NCBI GenBank assembly: GCA_910584195.1
Contig: CAJTYV010000030.1
Coordinates: 1 to 29,409, forward strand
Origin: an uncultured Ruminococcus sp.
GTDB lineage: Bacteria; Bacillota; Clostridia; Oscillospirales; Ruminococcaceae
Reading direction: 5' to 3'
Length of the DNA: 29,409 nucleotides
Numbering within the stretch: position 1 is the stretch's first letter; each line of letters opens with the position of its first letter. The position numbers and the translations under genes were made by a program. Shown here one piece after another: positions 1-6,517 of this stretch. The notes beneath the pieces are model-generated. The model worked only from the letters and a program-made list of their open reading frames with translations, was not told the DNA's origin and searched no databases.

Positions 1-12
1 GACAGCTTCTCT

Positions 13-41
13 ATTATATCACCCTTTTCCTTCTTTGTCAA
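13..41 (-). promoter_or_regulatory. Strong sigma-A promoter reading out of the left edge
   Basis: On the minus strand there is TTGACA (41-36), a 17-nt spacer and TATAAT (18-13), with TG one base before the -10. Both hexamers are perfect consensus. The start point would be about 6-7 nt further left, so the transcribed gene lies outside the window. Confidence 0.8.
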
Positions 42-129
42 GTAAATTGTTTTTCTGAATCCAATTGATTTTTTATCACTATTCACCAAAACTCAGCATT
101 TGTTTGCTTTTTACTTAAATCTATAAAGC

Positions 130-165
130 AAAAAAGTACGCCAATCCTACTATAATAAGATTGGC
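130..165 (-). terminator. Terminator of the mini zinc-finger gene
   Basis: A 7-bp stem (140-146 with 159-165, GCCAATC/GATTGGC) with a 12-nt loop is followed on the minus strand, after 4 nt, by six T (135-130). It begins 11 nt after the stop codon of the small minus-strand gene, which supports that gene being a real transcription unit. Confidence 0.6.
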
Positions 166-176
166 ATGCTTTTCGC

Positions 177-299
177 TTACGGTTTCATGTTCTTGCAGTA
201 TGTGCAATAAGGGTTACCCACAAAATTTGTTGTTCCACAGCGCGGACAAACCCATTTATCAGATGCGCACAGTCCAATAAACATATCTATTACTCTCAT
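177..299 (-). CDS. 40-residue zinc-finger mini-protein (RanBP2-type pattern)
   Basis: I do not recognise a named family. The 40-residue protein starts at ATG 299 behind a G-rich ribosome site (GGGGGGG, about 306-312) and ends in TAA. Residues 16-35 fit the RanBP2-type zinc-finger spacing W-x-C-x2-C-x3-N-x6-C-x2-C: W16, C18, C21, N25, C32, C35. The finger makes up half the protein. The first 15 residues (MRVIDMFIGLCASDK) are mildly hydrophobic. It has its own promoter (327-355) and terminator (130-165) and is divergent from an XRE regulator whose promoter overlaps its own. RanBP2 fingers in eukaryotes bind single-stranded RNA or ubiquitin; any such role here is speculation. Alternative: a generic bacterial double-cysteine zinc ribbon. 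That it is a gene is fairly sure; its function is unknown. Confidence 0.7.
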   Translation of the reverse strand: MRVIDMFIGLCASDKWVCPRCGTTNFVGNPYCTYCKNMKP

Positions 300-326
300 T
301 TCATCACCCCCCCTTCGTCCAATATC

Positions 327-355
327 AGTATACCATAGTATTTTATATTTGTCAA
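327..355 (-). promoter_or_regulatory. Promoter of the mini zinc-finger gene
   Basis: Minus strand TTGACA (355-350), 17-nt spacer, TATACT (332-327). The start point would be near 320, about 20 nt before the ATG at 299. Its -35 overlaps the -35 of the plus-strand promoter at 349-378. Confidence 0.75.
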
Positions 356-378
356 GTAATATTTTACAATAGTATAGT
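349..378 (+). promoter_or_regulatory. Likely promoter of the XRE regulator
   Basis: TTGTCA (349-354), 18-nt spacer, TATAGT (373-378), about 28 nt before the ATG at 406. The word ATAGTAT occurs on both sides of the shared -35 region (in 335-341 and 370-376) and could be a repressor site. Hexamers are imperfect. Confidence 0.5.
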
Positions 379-405
379 AGTAATTGACGTATGGAGGTAA
401 AGATA

Positions 406-708
406 ATGTTTTACGAGAGAATAAAAGAACTCAGAATATCGCTTGGAATTAATCAAGTAGAATTCGGAAGAAAGCTCCACGTAACCAAGCAGTGCATCAG
501 TAACTGGGAAAACGCCAATATACAGCCGTCTATTGATATGCTAACAAAAATCTGCACCACTTTCAGCGTTAGCGCTGATTACTTGTTGGGATTAACAAAC
601 GACTGTACTCTTGATGTTTCCGGTCTGTCATCTGAACAGATTCTCCATATTCAAAATGTCGTAAGCGACATCAGAAAGTTAAACGAAAAAACAGCTCGCA
701 AGGATTGA
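406..708 (+). CDS. XRE-family helix-turn-helix transcriptional regulator
   Basis: A 100-residue DNA-binding protein. Residues 1-60 form an HTH_3/Cro-CI domain: the first helices (YERIKELRISLGINQ), the recognition segment around residues 22-36 (VTKQCISNWENAN), and the closing part with S-A-D-Y-L-L-G-L near residue 60, the usual end of this domain in Firmicutes. The C-terminal 40 residues are helical and probably dimerise. I chose ATG 406 because GGAGG at 393-397 is well spaced for it; the ATG at 391 overlaps that ribosome site. The divergent neighbour is a mini zinc-finger gene with an overlapping promoter, so it probably regulates itself and that gene (inference). It could also be an antitoxin-like or phage-derived regulator, but no phage genes are nearby. 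Confidence 0.85.
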   Translation: MFYERIKELRISLGINQVEFGRKLHVTKQCISNWENANIQPSIDMLTKICTTFSVSADYLLGLTNDCTLDVSGLSSEQILHIQNVVSDIRKLNEKTARKD

Positions 709-727
709 TCCCCGTGAGCCGCATAAA

Positions 728-1645
728 TTACTTTTTATCAGTTTTTTCGATAATGACCATATTGTTTTTTATTTTGAAATTCGGCAGATTCTCTACAAAT
801 CGGCTAAATTTCGAGTAACCGTAGGTTTTAAGATTAAAATCGGGAACTTTCAGGCACAGCTGCTTTTTTAATTCCCCAAGATTATAGCCTTTAGAATTAT
901 TAGTACGGACTATAGCCGCAAGCACGTTCTCCACGGACCGTAAATCAGTTTCCTTAGACTTTTGAGAAACCAAGATGCTGCTGCCGACCTGACGAAAACT
1001 CAGACAGTCAAAGTCCTTCAAAAATTGCGAAAACTTAGAATATCCATAATTTCTCACATCAAAATCGGGATAGCGTCCTTGCAGACGGCTGCCCAGCTCG
1101 CCGATATTTATTTCTTCCTCTAAATTAGCGTTTTCTGCAATAATACGTATAATGGCAGACTCGAGTGTTTTCAGCTCCACCTTATCTACATCGTTTGTCT
1201 GTACCTCCTCCTCCGCGAGGATCTCCAGATATTTAAATGCATTGCAGGCAGTGCTGAACGGCTTGGGCGTTTTCTTTTCCCCCATTCCGATAACATGCTT
1301 CCCTGATTCTCTCAAACGAATCGCAAGTTTCGTAAAGTCGCTGTCGCTGGACACTATGCAAAACCCGTCAACATTATTCGAATACAGAATATCCATGGCA
1401 TCAATTATCATAGCAGAATCGGTCGCGTTTTTGCCTGTAGTATAGCTGTACTGCTGAACAGGCGTAATAGCGTTATCAAGAGCCATATTTTTCCATCCGG
1501 CAAGATTCACTCTCGTCCAATCTCCGTAAACTCTCTTATATGTTGCAATACCATAGTTTGACAATTCATCAAGAATATTCTTTGTATATTTAGCCGCTAC
1601 ATTATCCGCGTCTATCAATACGGCATATCTCATTTCAGATTCCAT
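728..1645 (-). CDS. NYN (LabA-like PIN-fold) protein with two OST-HTH/LOTUS domains
   Basis: A 305-residue predicted RNA-acting protein. Residues 6-145 are an NYN domain: acidic cluster IDADN at 11-15, T75-D76 and D82 in the middle, and the SSDSDF loop at 99-104. These are the metal-binding acids of the PIN-like nuclease fold. Residues about 158-228 and 234-302 are two similar LOTUS (OST-HTH) domains, each with the same core: PDFDVRNYGYSKFSQF at 193 and PDFNLKTYGYSKFSRF at 268. LOTUS domains bind RNA, including G-rich RNA, in characterised proteins. All expected acids are present, so it may be an active nuclease (inference). AGAGGTGA before ATG 1645 supports the start. It converges with the XRE gene and lies 37 nt downstream of the TfoX-domain gene on the same strand. 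Confidence 0.85.
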   Translation of the reverse strand: MESEMRYAVLIDADNVAAKYTKNILDELSNYGIATYKRVYGDWTRVNLAGWKNMALDNAITPVQQYSYTTGKNATDSAMIIDAMDILYSNNVDGFCIVSSDSDFTKLAIRLRESGKHVIGMGEKKTPKPFSTACNAFKYLEILAEEEVQTNDVDKVELKTLESAIIRIIAENANLEEEINIGELGSRLQGRYPDFDVRNYGYSKFSQFLKDFDCLSFRQVGSSILVSQKSKETDLRSVENVLAAIVRTNNSKGYNLGELKKQLCLKVPDFNLKTYGYSKFSRFVENLPNFKIKNNMVIIEKTDKK

Positions 1646-1682
1646 AATTCACCTCTTTCTATTCATTTTTTGATATGCTTTA

Positions 1683-2000
1683 TTACTTTTTTCTTTTCTT
1701 TTTAGGTTCGGGAAGCTCCTCATACATAGCGTTAAAAAGATCCGAAAGGAAAGGCTTATCCTCGATATTTTCCACCAAGAGCATTTTCTTTGCGCCCTCA
1801 TAAGGCAGCTCATAGGGAGCATCGGGCATCATGGAAATCGCTGACTTAACAGGCTTTACAAGAAATCTGTCGTCATAAATTCCGCCGATCACCTTGCCTT
1901 TGAAGTACACCACATATTCGCCCATCATTTTCAAGCTTGCCGTGTCAAGTTCCGAAAGCTGTTCCATTACAAAATCATGATATTCCTTAGTTGAAGCCAT
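1683..2000 (-). CDS. TfoX N-terminal domain protein
   Basis: A 105-residue protein consisting of one TfoX-N domain. The core around residues 24-49 (KMMGEYVVYFKG, then GGIYDDRFLVK) is the family signature, and PYEGAKKMLLVE follows. The C-terminus is very basic (EPKKKRKK). TfoX regulates competence in gamma-proteobacteria, but Firmicutes proteins with only this domain have no settled role; the C-terminal TfoX domain is absent. GGAGGG upstream of ATG 2000 supports the start. Only 25 nt separate it from the tRNA operon terminator and I see no promoter of its own, so it may be expressed by read-through from the tRNAs. Type IV pilus genes a few kb away make a competence link tempting but unproven. 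Confidence 0.85.
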   Translation of the reverse strand: MASTKEYHDFVMEQLSELDTASLKMMGEYVVYFKGKVIGGIYDDRFLVKPVKSAISMMPDAPYELPYEGAKKMLLVENIEDKPFLSDLFNAMYEELPEPKKKRKK

Positions 2001-2025
2001 TCAAGTCCCTCCAATTGCACACATA

Positions 2026-2059
2026 AATAAAAAATCCCGAAACTACCGCTTCGAGATTT
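2026..2059 (-). terminator. Terminator of the tRNA operon
   Basis: A 12-bp stem (2032-2043 with 2048-2059, with G-T pairs) and a 4-nt loop, followed on the minus strand by a T-rich run (to about 2026). A second small hairpin (2066-2072 with 2081-2087) lies between it and tRNA-Gly and may mark the 3' trailer. Confidence 0.75.
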
Positions 2060-2091
2060 AAACAATACCGGAACTATTGCTCCGATACTTC

Positions 2092-2167
2092 TGGAGCGGA
2101 TTACGAGGCTCGAACTCGCTACCTCCACCTTGGCAAGGTGGCGCTCTACCAGATGAGCTACACTCGC
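2092..2167 (-). tRNA. tRNA-Gly (GCC) with disturbed acceptor stem
   Basis: Anticodon stem CCACC/GGTGG with loop TTGCCAA gives anticodon GCC. The D-arm (GCTC/GAGC, GG in the loop), T-arm (GCGAG, TTCGAGC loop, CTCGT) and encoded CCA are present. The acceptor stem is odd: 5' GCGAGTG against 3' AATCCGC gives mismatches at 4-69 (A-C) and 7-66 (G-A) and a G-T pair at 5-68. A 5' strand of GCGGATT would pair perfectly. The Gly identity pairs 1-72 and 2-71 are intact. Last gene of the four-tRNA unit. Confidence 0.85.
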
Positions 2168-2174
2168 GTTTTGC

Positions 2175-2200
2175 TCCCCCACAGGCAAACCTGCGGGGGA
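2175..2200 (-). other. GC-rich hairpin between tRNA-Phe and tRNA-Gly
   Basis: An 11-bp stem (one G-T pair on the minus strand) with a 4-nt loop fills the 34-nt spacer before tRNA-Gly. No T-run follows, so it is not a standard terminator; it could be a processing signal that separates tRNA-Gly from the three upstream tRNAs. Confidence 0.6.
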
Positions 2201-2201
2201 A

Positions 2202-2277
<76 letters not shown>

Positions 2278-2282
2278 ATAAA

Positions 2283-2359
2283 TGGCGACCCGGATGAGGC
2301 TCGAACTCACGACCTCTAGCGTGACAGGCTAGCGTTCTAACCAACTGAACTACCGGGCC
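2283..2359 (-). tRNA. tRNA-Asp (GTC)
   Basis: A complete 77-nt cloverleaf with encoded CCA. Anticodon stem CTAGC/GCTAG, loop CTGTCAC, anticodon GTC. Acceptor GGCCCGG/CCGGGTC includes one G-T pair; discriminator G73 is the usual one for Asp. Two nt after tRNA-Val. Confidence 0.97.
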
Positions 2360-2361
2360 AT

Positions 2362-2437
2362 TGGTGGGGACTACAGGGCTCGAACCTGTGACCCTCTGCT
2401 TGTAAGGCAGATGCTCTCCCAGCTGAGCTAAACCCCC
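2362..2437 (-). tRNA. tRNA-Val (TAC)
   Basis: A complete 76-nt cloverleaf with encoded CCA. Anticodon stem TCTGC/GCAGA, loop CTTACAA, anticodon TAC. Acceptor GGGGGTT/AGTCCCC has two wobble pairs; discriminator A73. First gene of the operon, about 50 nt after the predicted start point. Confidence 0.97.
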
Positions 2438-2496
2438 AAACAGCCATTTATTGTCGTCTGCACTTGGTTTTCATCTTGTCCCTGACGACGATATTA

Positions 2497-2525
2497 ATTA
2501 TATCATACTTTTTTTAATTTGTCAA
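2497..2525 (-). promoter_or_regulatory. Promoter of the tRNA operon
   Basis: Minus strand TTGACA (2525-2520), 17-nt A/T-rich spacer ending TATGA, then TATAAT (2502-2497). Both hexamers are perfect and the -10 is extended, as expected for a stable-RNA promoter. Confidence 0.9.
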
Positions 2526-2583
2526 GGCTTTTTGAAATTTTTTCTAAAAAAATTTATAGTTGATCTTTTCGCTGAAATTCGGC

Positions 2584-2621
2584 AAAAACAGTAATTCCCG
2601 AATTAAAATTTCGGGAATTAC
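2584..2621 (-). terminator. Terminator of the SMI1/KNR4 gene
   Basis: A 12-bp stem (GTAATTCCCGAA with TTCGGGAATTAC, ends at 2591 and 2621), then on the minus strand TGTTTTT. It starts 17 nt after the stop codon of the gene at 2638-3255. Confidence 0.85.
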
Positions 2622-2637
2622 AAGATATTTTTTATAT

Positions 2638-3255
2638 TTAACTAAAAATTTCTGCCTCCTCAAAATCAAGCGACCAATATGTATCGGCAATCTTGTATCT
2701 GTCGCCGGATCGAATCTTATTTCTATACTCATCGGTAAGATAGCCGAGATTATTTTCCCATTGTTCGCCATCAAGTTCGGAAAAATCATCCTCATCAACG
2801 GCATAAGCCACGCAGGACATCATCATCACATACAGAAACTCATCGAAATCATTTCCGATAATATCAGGATTATCATAACAGTCATGGGCATACACTATAA
2901 CTTTTGGCTCGTCTGCACCCTTTTCGTACAAAAAACAATAATAATCACCACCGCCGTTCATAGCAAACGGAATAGGCATGTATTTTTCATCGAGTCTCTC
3001 GTTATTGTCCTCCTTACGCCACTCAAGCAACTCATTCAGTTCCCTGATATGTTCGGGAATATCTTCAAAAAAGCAAAATTCGCAGTCGCAGTTAAGCATC
3101 ATAAATGCTTTGGGAGAATTGAGATAAAAATCCCTGTTTTCATTAAATTTTTCATTTCCGACTTCTATCCATTCCATAGCTCCTGTTTCATAAATTTCAT
3201 GAAATCTTTTCGGAAATTTCACATCGAGTTTTTTTTCCAATTCAATTAAAGTCAT
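2638..3255 (-). CDS. SMI1/KNR4 (SUKH) domain protein
   Basis: A 205-residue acidic protein of the SMI1/KNR4 superfamily. Visible features are the N-terminal helix with the F-P-x-x-F-x-E-x-Y pattern (KKLDVKFPKRFHEIYE, residues 8-23) and the central strand GGGDYYCFLYE (about residues 101-111), like the family's G-x-G-D-x-Y-x-x-x motif, followed by the hydrophobic end of the domain around VIVYAHDCYD. In bacteria such proteins often act as immunity proteins for polymorphic toxins. No toxin gene is adjacent here, so it is an orphan and its role is open. AGGAGG before ATG 3255 supports the start. It has its own terminator and is followed by the tRNA operon on the same strand. Confidence 0.8.
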   Translation of the reverse strand: MTLIELEKKLDVKFPKRFHEIYETGAMEWIEVGNEKFNENRDFYLNSPKAFMMLNCDCEFCFFEDIPEHIRELNELLEWRKEDNNERLDEKYMPIPFAMNGGGDYYCFLYEKGADEPKVIVYAHDCYDNPDIIGNDFDEFLYVMMMSCVAYAVDEDDFSELDGEQWENNLGYLTDEYRNKIRSGDRYKIADTYWSLDFEEAEIFS

Positions 3256-3292
3256 AAATAACTCCTCCTATTATTGAAAATCAGCCGTAGAT

Positions 3293-3485
3293 TCAAAGCT
3301 CTGCTTTCAACAAGCAGACAGCTTACGATAGTAAGCCGGATTCAGTCGGAGATTGTATCTCCGACTGAATCTAAAGATGTTCGCCGCCTAAGAGGATGCG
3401 GGTGTCCGGTGGACACCTCTGCGAAGCAGAAACACCGACCGAGACGACAGTCGAGACTCGAGGGACATTGTCTGCGGTTATAAGC
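3293..3485 (+). repeat. Dispersed structured intergenic element, copy 1 (full length)
   Basis: Begins TCAAAGCTCTG and shares its order of parts with copies at 15901 and 19853. A closing helix (GCAGACA 3314-3320 with TGTCTGC 3469-3475) encloses hairpin GCTTAC/GTAAGC (3321-3336), a perfect 15-bp hairpin (3339-3353 with 3357-3371), hairpin GGTGTCC/GGACACC (3401-3417) and TCTGC/GCAGA (3418-3430). It is written here on the plus strand although both neighbouring genes are on the minus strand. It has no convincing ORF and I see no target-site duplication. Confidence 0.75.
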
Positions 3486-3512
3486 AACACCGCACAGAGC
3501 TTGTGCGGTGTT
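3486..3512 (-). terminator. Hairpin after pilT, probable terminator
   Basis: A perfect 11-bp stem AACACCGCACA/TGTGCGGTGTT with a 5-nt loop, 22 nt after the pilT stop. Only a weak T-rich sequence follows on the minus strand (TTGCTTAT), so termination efficiency is uncertain. Confidence 0.5.
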
Positions 3513-3534
3513 TAAAGCTTAATAAATCTAAAAA

Positions 3535-4635
3535 TCAGTTCATTCCGCCCGTAGGAACGCCGCCGAGCTGAGAAAGGAAACGATAGAACTCCTGCTTATC
3601 CTGACATTTATCGAGAGCGTCAACTTCGTTGATAACGCCCTTTGCCGTCAGACGCGCAAGTTCCTGGTCAAGGGACATCATACCCTGCTGCTTACCTGTC
3701 TGGATAGCCGACTGGATAAGATGGATCTTATTATCACGAATCATAGCTGCAATGGCGTCCGTAACGTTCAGTATCTCCATTACGGCAATACGTCCCGTAC
3801 CGTCGCGCTTGGGGATAAGAGTCTGAGAAATAACGGCAACAAGGTTATTTGCCAGCTGTGTACGGATCTGCTGCTGCTGGTGCTCCGGATAAACGTCGAT
3901 AATACGGTTGATAGTATCAGCCGCAGATGTTGTATGAAGCGTTGACATTACAAGGTGACCTGTTTCGGCAGCGGTAACGGCAGCCTGAATAGTTTCAAAG
4001 TCACGCATTTCTCCTACGAGGATAACGTCCGGATCTTCACGGAGAGCCGCTCTGAGCGCAAGTGAGAACGATTCAACGTCGTCTCCTATCTCACGCTGAT
4101 TCACCATACATCTCTTATGTTCGTGAACATACTCGATAGGATCTTCAACTGTGATGATATGAGCCGATCTATTGAGATTTACAAAGTCTATCATACCTGC
4201 AAGCGTAGTAGACTTACCCGAACCTGTAGGACCGGTAACAAGCACAAGTCCGCGGGGTCTCATAGCAAAATCCGCAAGAATAGGAGGAAGATTCAGATCC
4301 TCGAGAGTAGGAATATCGTTGCGGAGCAAACGAATAGCGATTCCGGGCTTGCCTTTCTGGAAGTACACGTTTACACGGTGACGGTATCCGCTCTTTGTCT
4401 GGAAAGAAAAGTCAGTATCAATATGGTTGTTGATCTGAGTCTGCTGCTGTTCGTTTGTCATCTGATTGACAATATCCAGTATTTCTTCCTCATCCATCTC
4501 GGGATACTGCGAACGCATGGTTCTCAAAGTACCGTTAAGACGTACTACCGGAGCGATGGCGTTTGTAAAATGAAGGTCTGAACAGCCGAGCAGACGCACT
4601 TCGTCAAGAATACGGTGAATGTTTATAATACCCAT
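3535..4635 (-). CDS. pilT: Type IV pilus retraction ATPase PilT
   Basis: A 366-residue cytoplasmic hexameric ATPase that depolymerises the pilus and powers twitching and DNA or substrate pull-in. An N-terminal PAS-like domain (1-100) precedes the RecA-like ATPase. Motifs: Walker A GPTGSGKST at 135-143, Asp box ITVEDPIE at 161-168, Walker B DPDVILVGEMRD at 201-212 and His box STLHTTSA at 231-238. Length and motifs are those of PilT rather than PilB, with no zinc motif. AGGAGG before ATG 4635 supports the start. It begins 20 nt after the pilB stop, so the two form a pilB-pilT unit away from the main pilus operon. A second retraction ATPase (PilU) is not present in the window. Confidence 0.96.
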   Translation of the reverse strand: MGIINIHRILDEVRLLGCSDLHFTNAIAPVVRLNGTLRTMRSQYPEMDEEEILDIVNQMTNEQQQTQINNHIDTDFSFQTKSGYRHRVNVYFQKGKPGIAIRLLRNDIPTLEDLNLPPILADFAMRPRGLVLVTGPTGSGKSTTLAGMIDFVNLNRSAHIITVEDPIEYVHEHKRCMVNQREIGDDVESFSLALRAALREDPDVILVGEMRDFETIQAAVTAAETGHLVMSTLHTTSAADTINRIIDVYPEHQQQQIRTQLANNLVAVISQTLIPKRDGTGRIAVMEILNVTDAIAAMIRDNKIHLIQSAIQTGKQQGMMSLDQELARLTAKGVINEVDALDKCQDKQEFYRFLSQLGGVPTGGMN

Positions 4636-4655
4636 TTTTATTTCCTCCTATCGGA

Positions 4656-6335
4656 TTATACAGAGAATGTGCTTCTTACAAGCTCGTCGATTGAAGTCTC
4701 GCCTGCCTGTACAAGCTCAGAAGCGTTGTCTCGGAGCAGCTTTGTACCGTTAGCCTTGGCAGCCTGCTCTATCTCCTCCTTACCGCCTCCGGCAGCAATA
4801 ATAGCTGAAACCTTTGCCGTACAATGAATTATTTCGTGTATAGCGGTTCTTCCTCTGTAACCCGTGTTATTGCAGTTAGGGCAGCCTACAGGCTCATATA
4901 TCTGAATAGACGAGGGAATACCCATAAGTTCGTTTTCTTCTTCGGTAGACATTCTCGGTCTCTTGCATGCAGGACAAAGAACCTTAACAAGTCGCTGAGC
5001 GATAACGCCGATAAGAGAAGTCGCAACCATATATGCGGCAACTCCCATATCAACAAGACGTACAACGGTAGATGCCGCATCGTTTGTATGAAGCGTAGAA
5101 AGTACAAGGTGTCCGGTGATAGCTGCTCGGATACCGATATCTGCCGTTTCGGTATCACGCATCTCACCGATCATAACGATGTCAGGGTCCTGACGGAGGA
5201 TAGAACGAAGAGCGGCGGCAAAGGTCATGCCCGCTTTCTGGTTTACCTGACACTGGTTAATGCCGTCGATAGCTTTTTCGACAGGATCCTCAACGGTAAC
5301 AACGTTTACGTTAGGACGCGCGATCTCGCCGAGGGCGGCGTAAAGGGTAGTCGTTTTACCTGAACCTGTAGGTCCTGTAACAAGGATAACTCCATGAGGA
5401 ACTCTCAGCATGGATTCAAATAGCTGATAGTTATAATCGGACATACCGAGATCGGTAATTTTACGCAGAGCGATCTGTCCGGTTGAAAGAATACGGATAA
5501 CGATTTTCTCACCATGAACCATAGGAAGCGAAGATACACGGACATCGAGGGTACATCCGTCAACGACCTGTGTAAAACGACCGTCCTGAGGTATTCTCTT
5601 TTCAGCAATGTTCATACCGCTGATAAGCTTAAAACGCGTGGTAAGGGCGCTGTGTACGGCGGACGAAATATTCATCAGTTCAACAAGGTCGCCGTTTACA
5701 CGTATACGGATCCTTGTATATTTATCAAAAGGCTCGATATGAATATCGGTAGCGTCGGCTCTGAAAGAGTTCTCAACGATCGTTGTGGCAAGCTTAACTA
5801 TAGGTGCAGACTCAACTCTGTCCTGCGACTCCTGTTCTTCAATAGAACCGCCGAGGTCGTTCGCCATAGCGTTAACGCCCTCAAGCACTGTATCAACGTT
5901 CTGCATCGAGTAACATTTACCGATAGCCTTGTTGATAGCAGATGTCGTAGCAAGTACGGGAACAGTATCCATACCTGTGGAAACCTTAATATCTTCCAGT
6001 ACGATAAAGTTTACAGGATCGTTTGTAGCAACGGTAAGGCGCTTGCCCTGAATGTTTATAGCAATAACCGTATGCTTTCTTGCGAGCTGCTCGGGAACTT
6101 TCTGTACAGCGTCAGTGTTGATTTCAATATTATCGAGGTCAACGTACTGCACTCTTAGTTTGCCCGCAAGAGCTTTTGTAAAGTTGACTTCGGTCATGAA
6201 ACCAAGTTCAACAACAACGTCGCCGAATTTCTTAGCGCCATTGGACTCTTTCTGACCCTGAAGAACTTTTTGCAGCTGCTCCTCGTTCAGAAGTCCCTGA
6301 CTAACTAAGTAATCGCCAATTCTCTCGTTTCTCAT
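4656..6335 (-). CDS. pilB: Type IV pilus extension ATPase PilB (GspE family)
   Basis: A 559-residue cytoplasmic ATPase that drives pilin polymerisation on PilC. An N-terminal MshEN/GspE-N domain (1-150; it starts RIGDYLVSQGLLNEEQL) is followed by the N2 domain and ATPase: Walker A GPTGSGKTTT 321-330, Asp box TVEDPVE 347-353, Walker B DPDIVMIGEMRD 383-394, His box STLHTNDA 413-420. A tetracysteine zinc site is at C454/C457 and C485/C488. Because MshEN domains can bind c-di-GMP, regulation by that messenger is possible, but I could not verify the binding motif. I chose ATG 6335: GGAGG lies 7 nt upstream, whereas the in-frame TTG at 6341 is only 1 nt from it. A structured leader precedes it. Confidence 0.96.
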   Translation of the reverse strand: MRNERIGDYLVSQGLLNEEQLQKVLQGQKESNGAKKFGDVVVELGFMTEVNFTKALAGKLRVQYVDLDNIEINTDAVQKVPEQLARKHTVIAINIQGKRLTVATNDPVNFIVLEDIKVSTGMDTVPVLATTSAINKAIGKCYSMQNVDTVLEGVNAMANDLGGSIEEQESQDRVESAPIVKLATTIVENSFRADATDIHIEPFDKYTRIRIRVNGDLVELMNISSAVHSALTTRFKLISGMNIAEKRIPQDGRFTQVVDGCTLDVRVSSLPMVHGEKIVIRILSTGQIALRKITDLGMSDYNYQLFESMLRVPHGVILVTGPTGSGKTTTLYAALGEIARPNVNVVTVEDPVEKAIDGINQCQVNQKAGMTFAAALRSILRQDPDIVMIGEMRDTETADIGIRAAITGHLVLSTLHTNDAASTVVRLVDMGVAAYMVATSLIGVIAQRLVKVLCPACKRPRMSTEEENELMGIPSSIQIYEPVGCPNCNNTGYRGRTAIHEIIHCTAKVSAIIAAGGGKEEIEQAAKANGTKLLRDNASELVQAGETSIDELVRSTFSV

Positions 6336-6363
6336 ATTCAAACCTCCGCTAATTTTTTAAAGC

Positions 6364-6435
6364 TGCATCATTTTTTAAACTGTTGCCGCGAGGGCGGAGC
6401 CGTCCCCGAAAAAACAATAAATAGTTTATGATGCA
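6364..6435 (-). promoter_or_regulatory. Nested hairpin in the pilB leader
   Basis: An inverted repeat TGCATCAT/ATGATGCA (6364-6371 with 6428-6435) encloses AAACT/AGTTT (6377-6381 with 6423-6427) and a GC-rich apex (CGGGGACGG...CCGCCCTCG on the minus strand). As RNA it would be one long imperfect hairpin ending about 30 nt before the pilB start. It does not match riboswitch consensus that I can recall. I see no convincing pilB promoter between it and pilD. Confidence 0.5.
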
Positions 6436-6449
6436 ATCTTAAATTATAC

Positions 6450-6478
6450 TTGAAAAAAAAGTGTTAATATGTTATAAT
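6450..6478 (+). promoter_or_regulatory. Promoter of pilD
   Basis: TTGAAA (6450-6455), 17-nt spacer ending TATGT, TATAAT (6473-6478). The start point near 6485 lies 33 nt before the ATG at 6518. Spacer and flanks closely resemble the pilC promoter at 15594-15622. Confidence 0.85.
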
Positions 6479-6517
6479 AAGTTATGTCAATATTTATTTT
6501 GTAAGGAGGTCAAAACC

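Noticed and set aside
3274..3483. 69-residue plus-strand open frame
   Set aside because: It lies inside repeat copy 1; its frame follows the hairpins and is not shared by copies 2 and 3.
6336..6450. c-di-GMP riboswitch before pilB
   Set aside because: The hairpin lacks the class I or II conserved words that I can recall; kept only as an unidentified structure.
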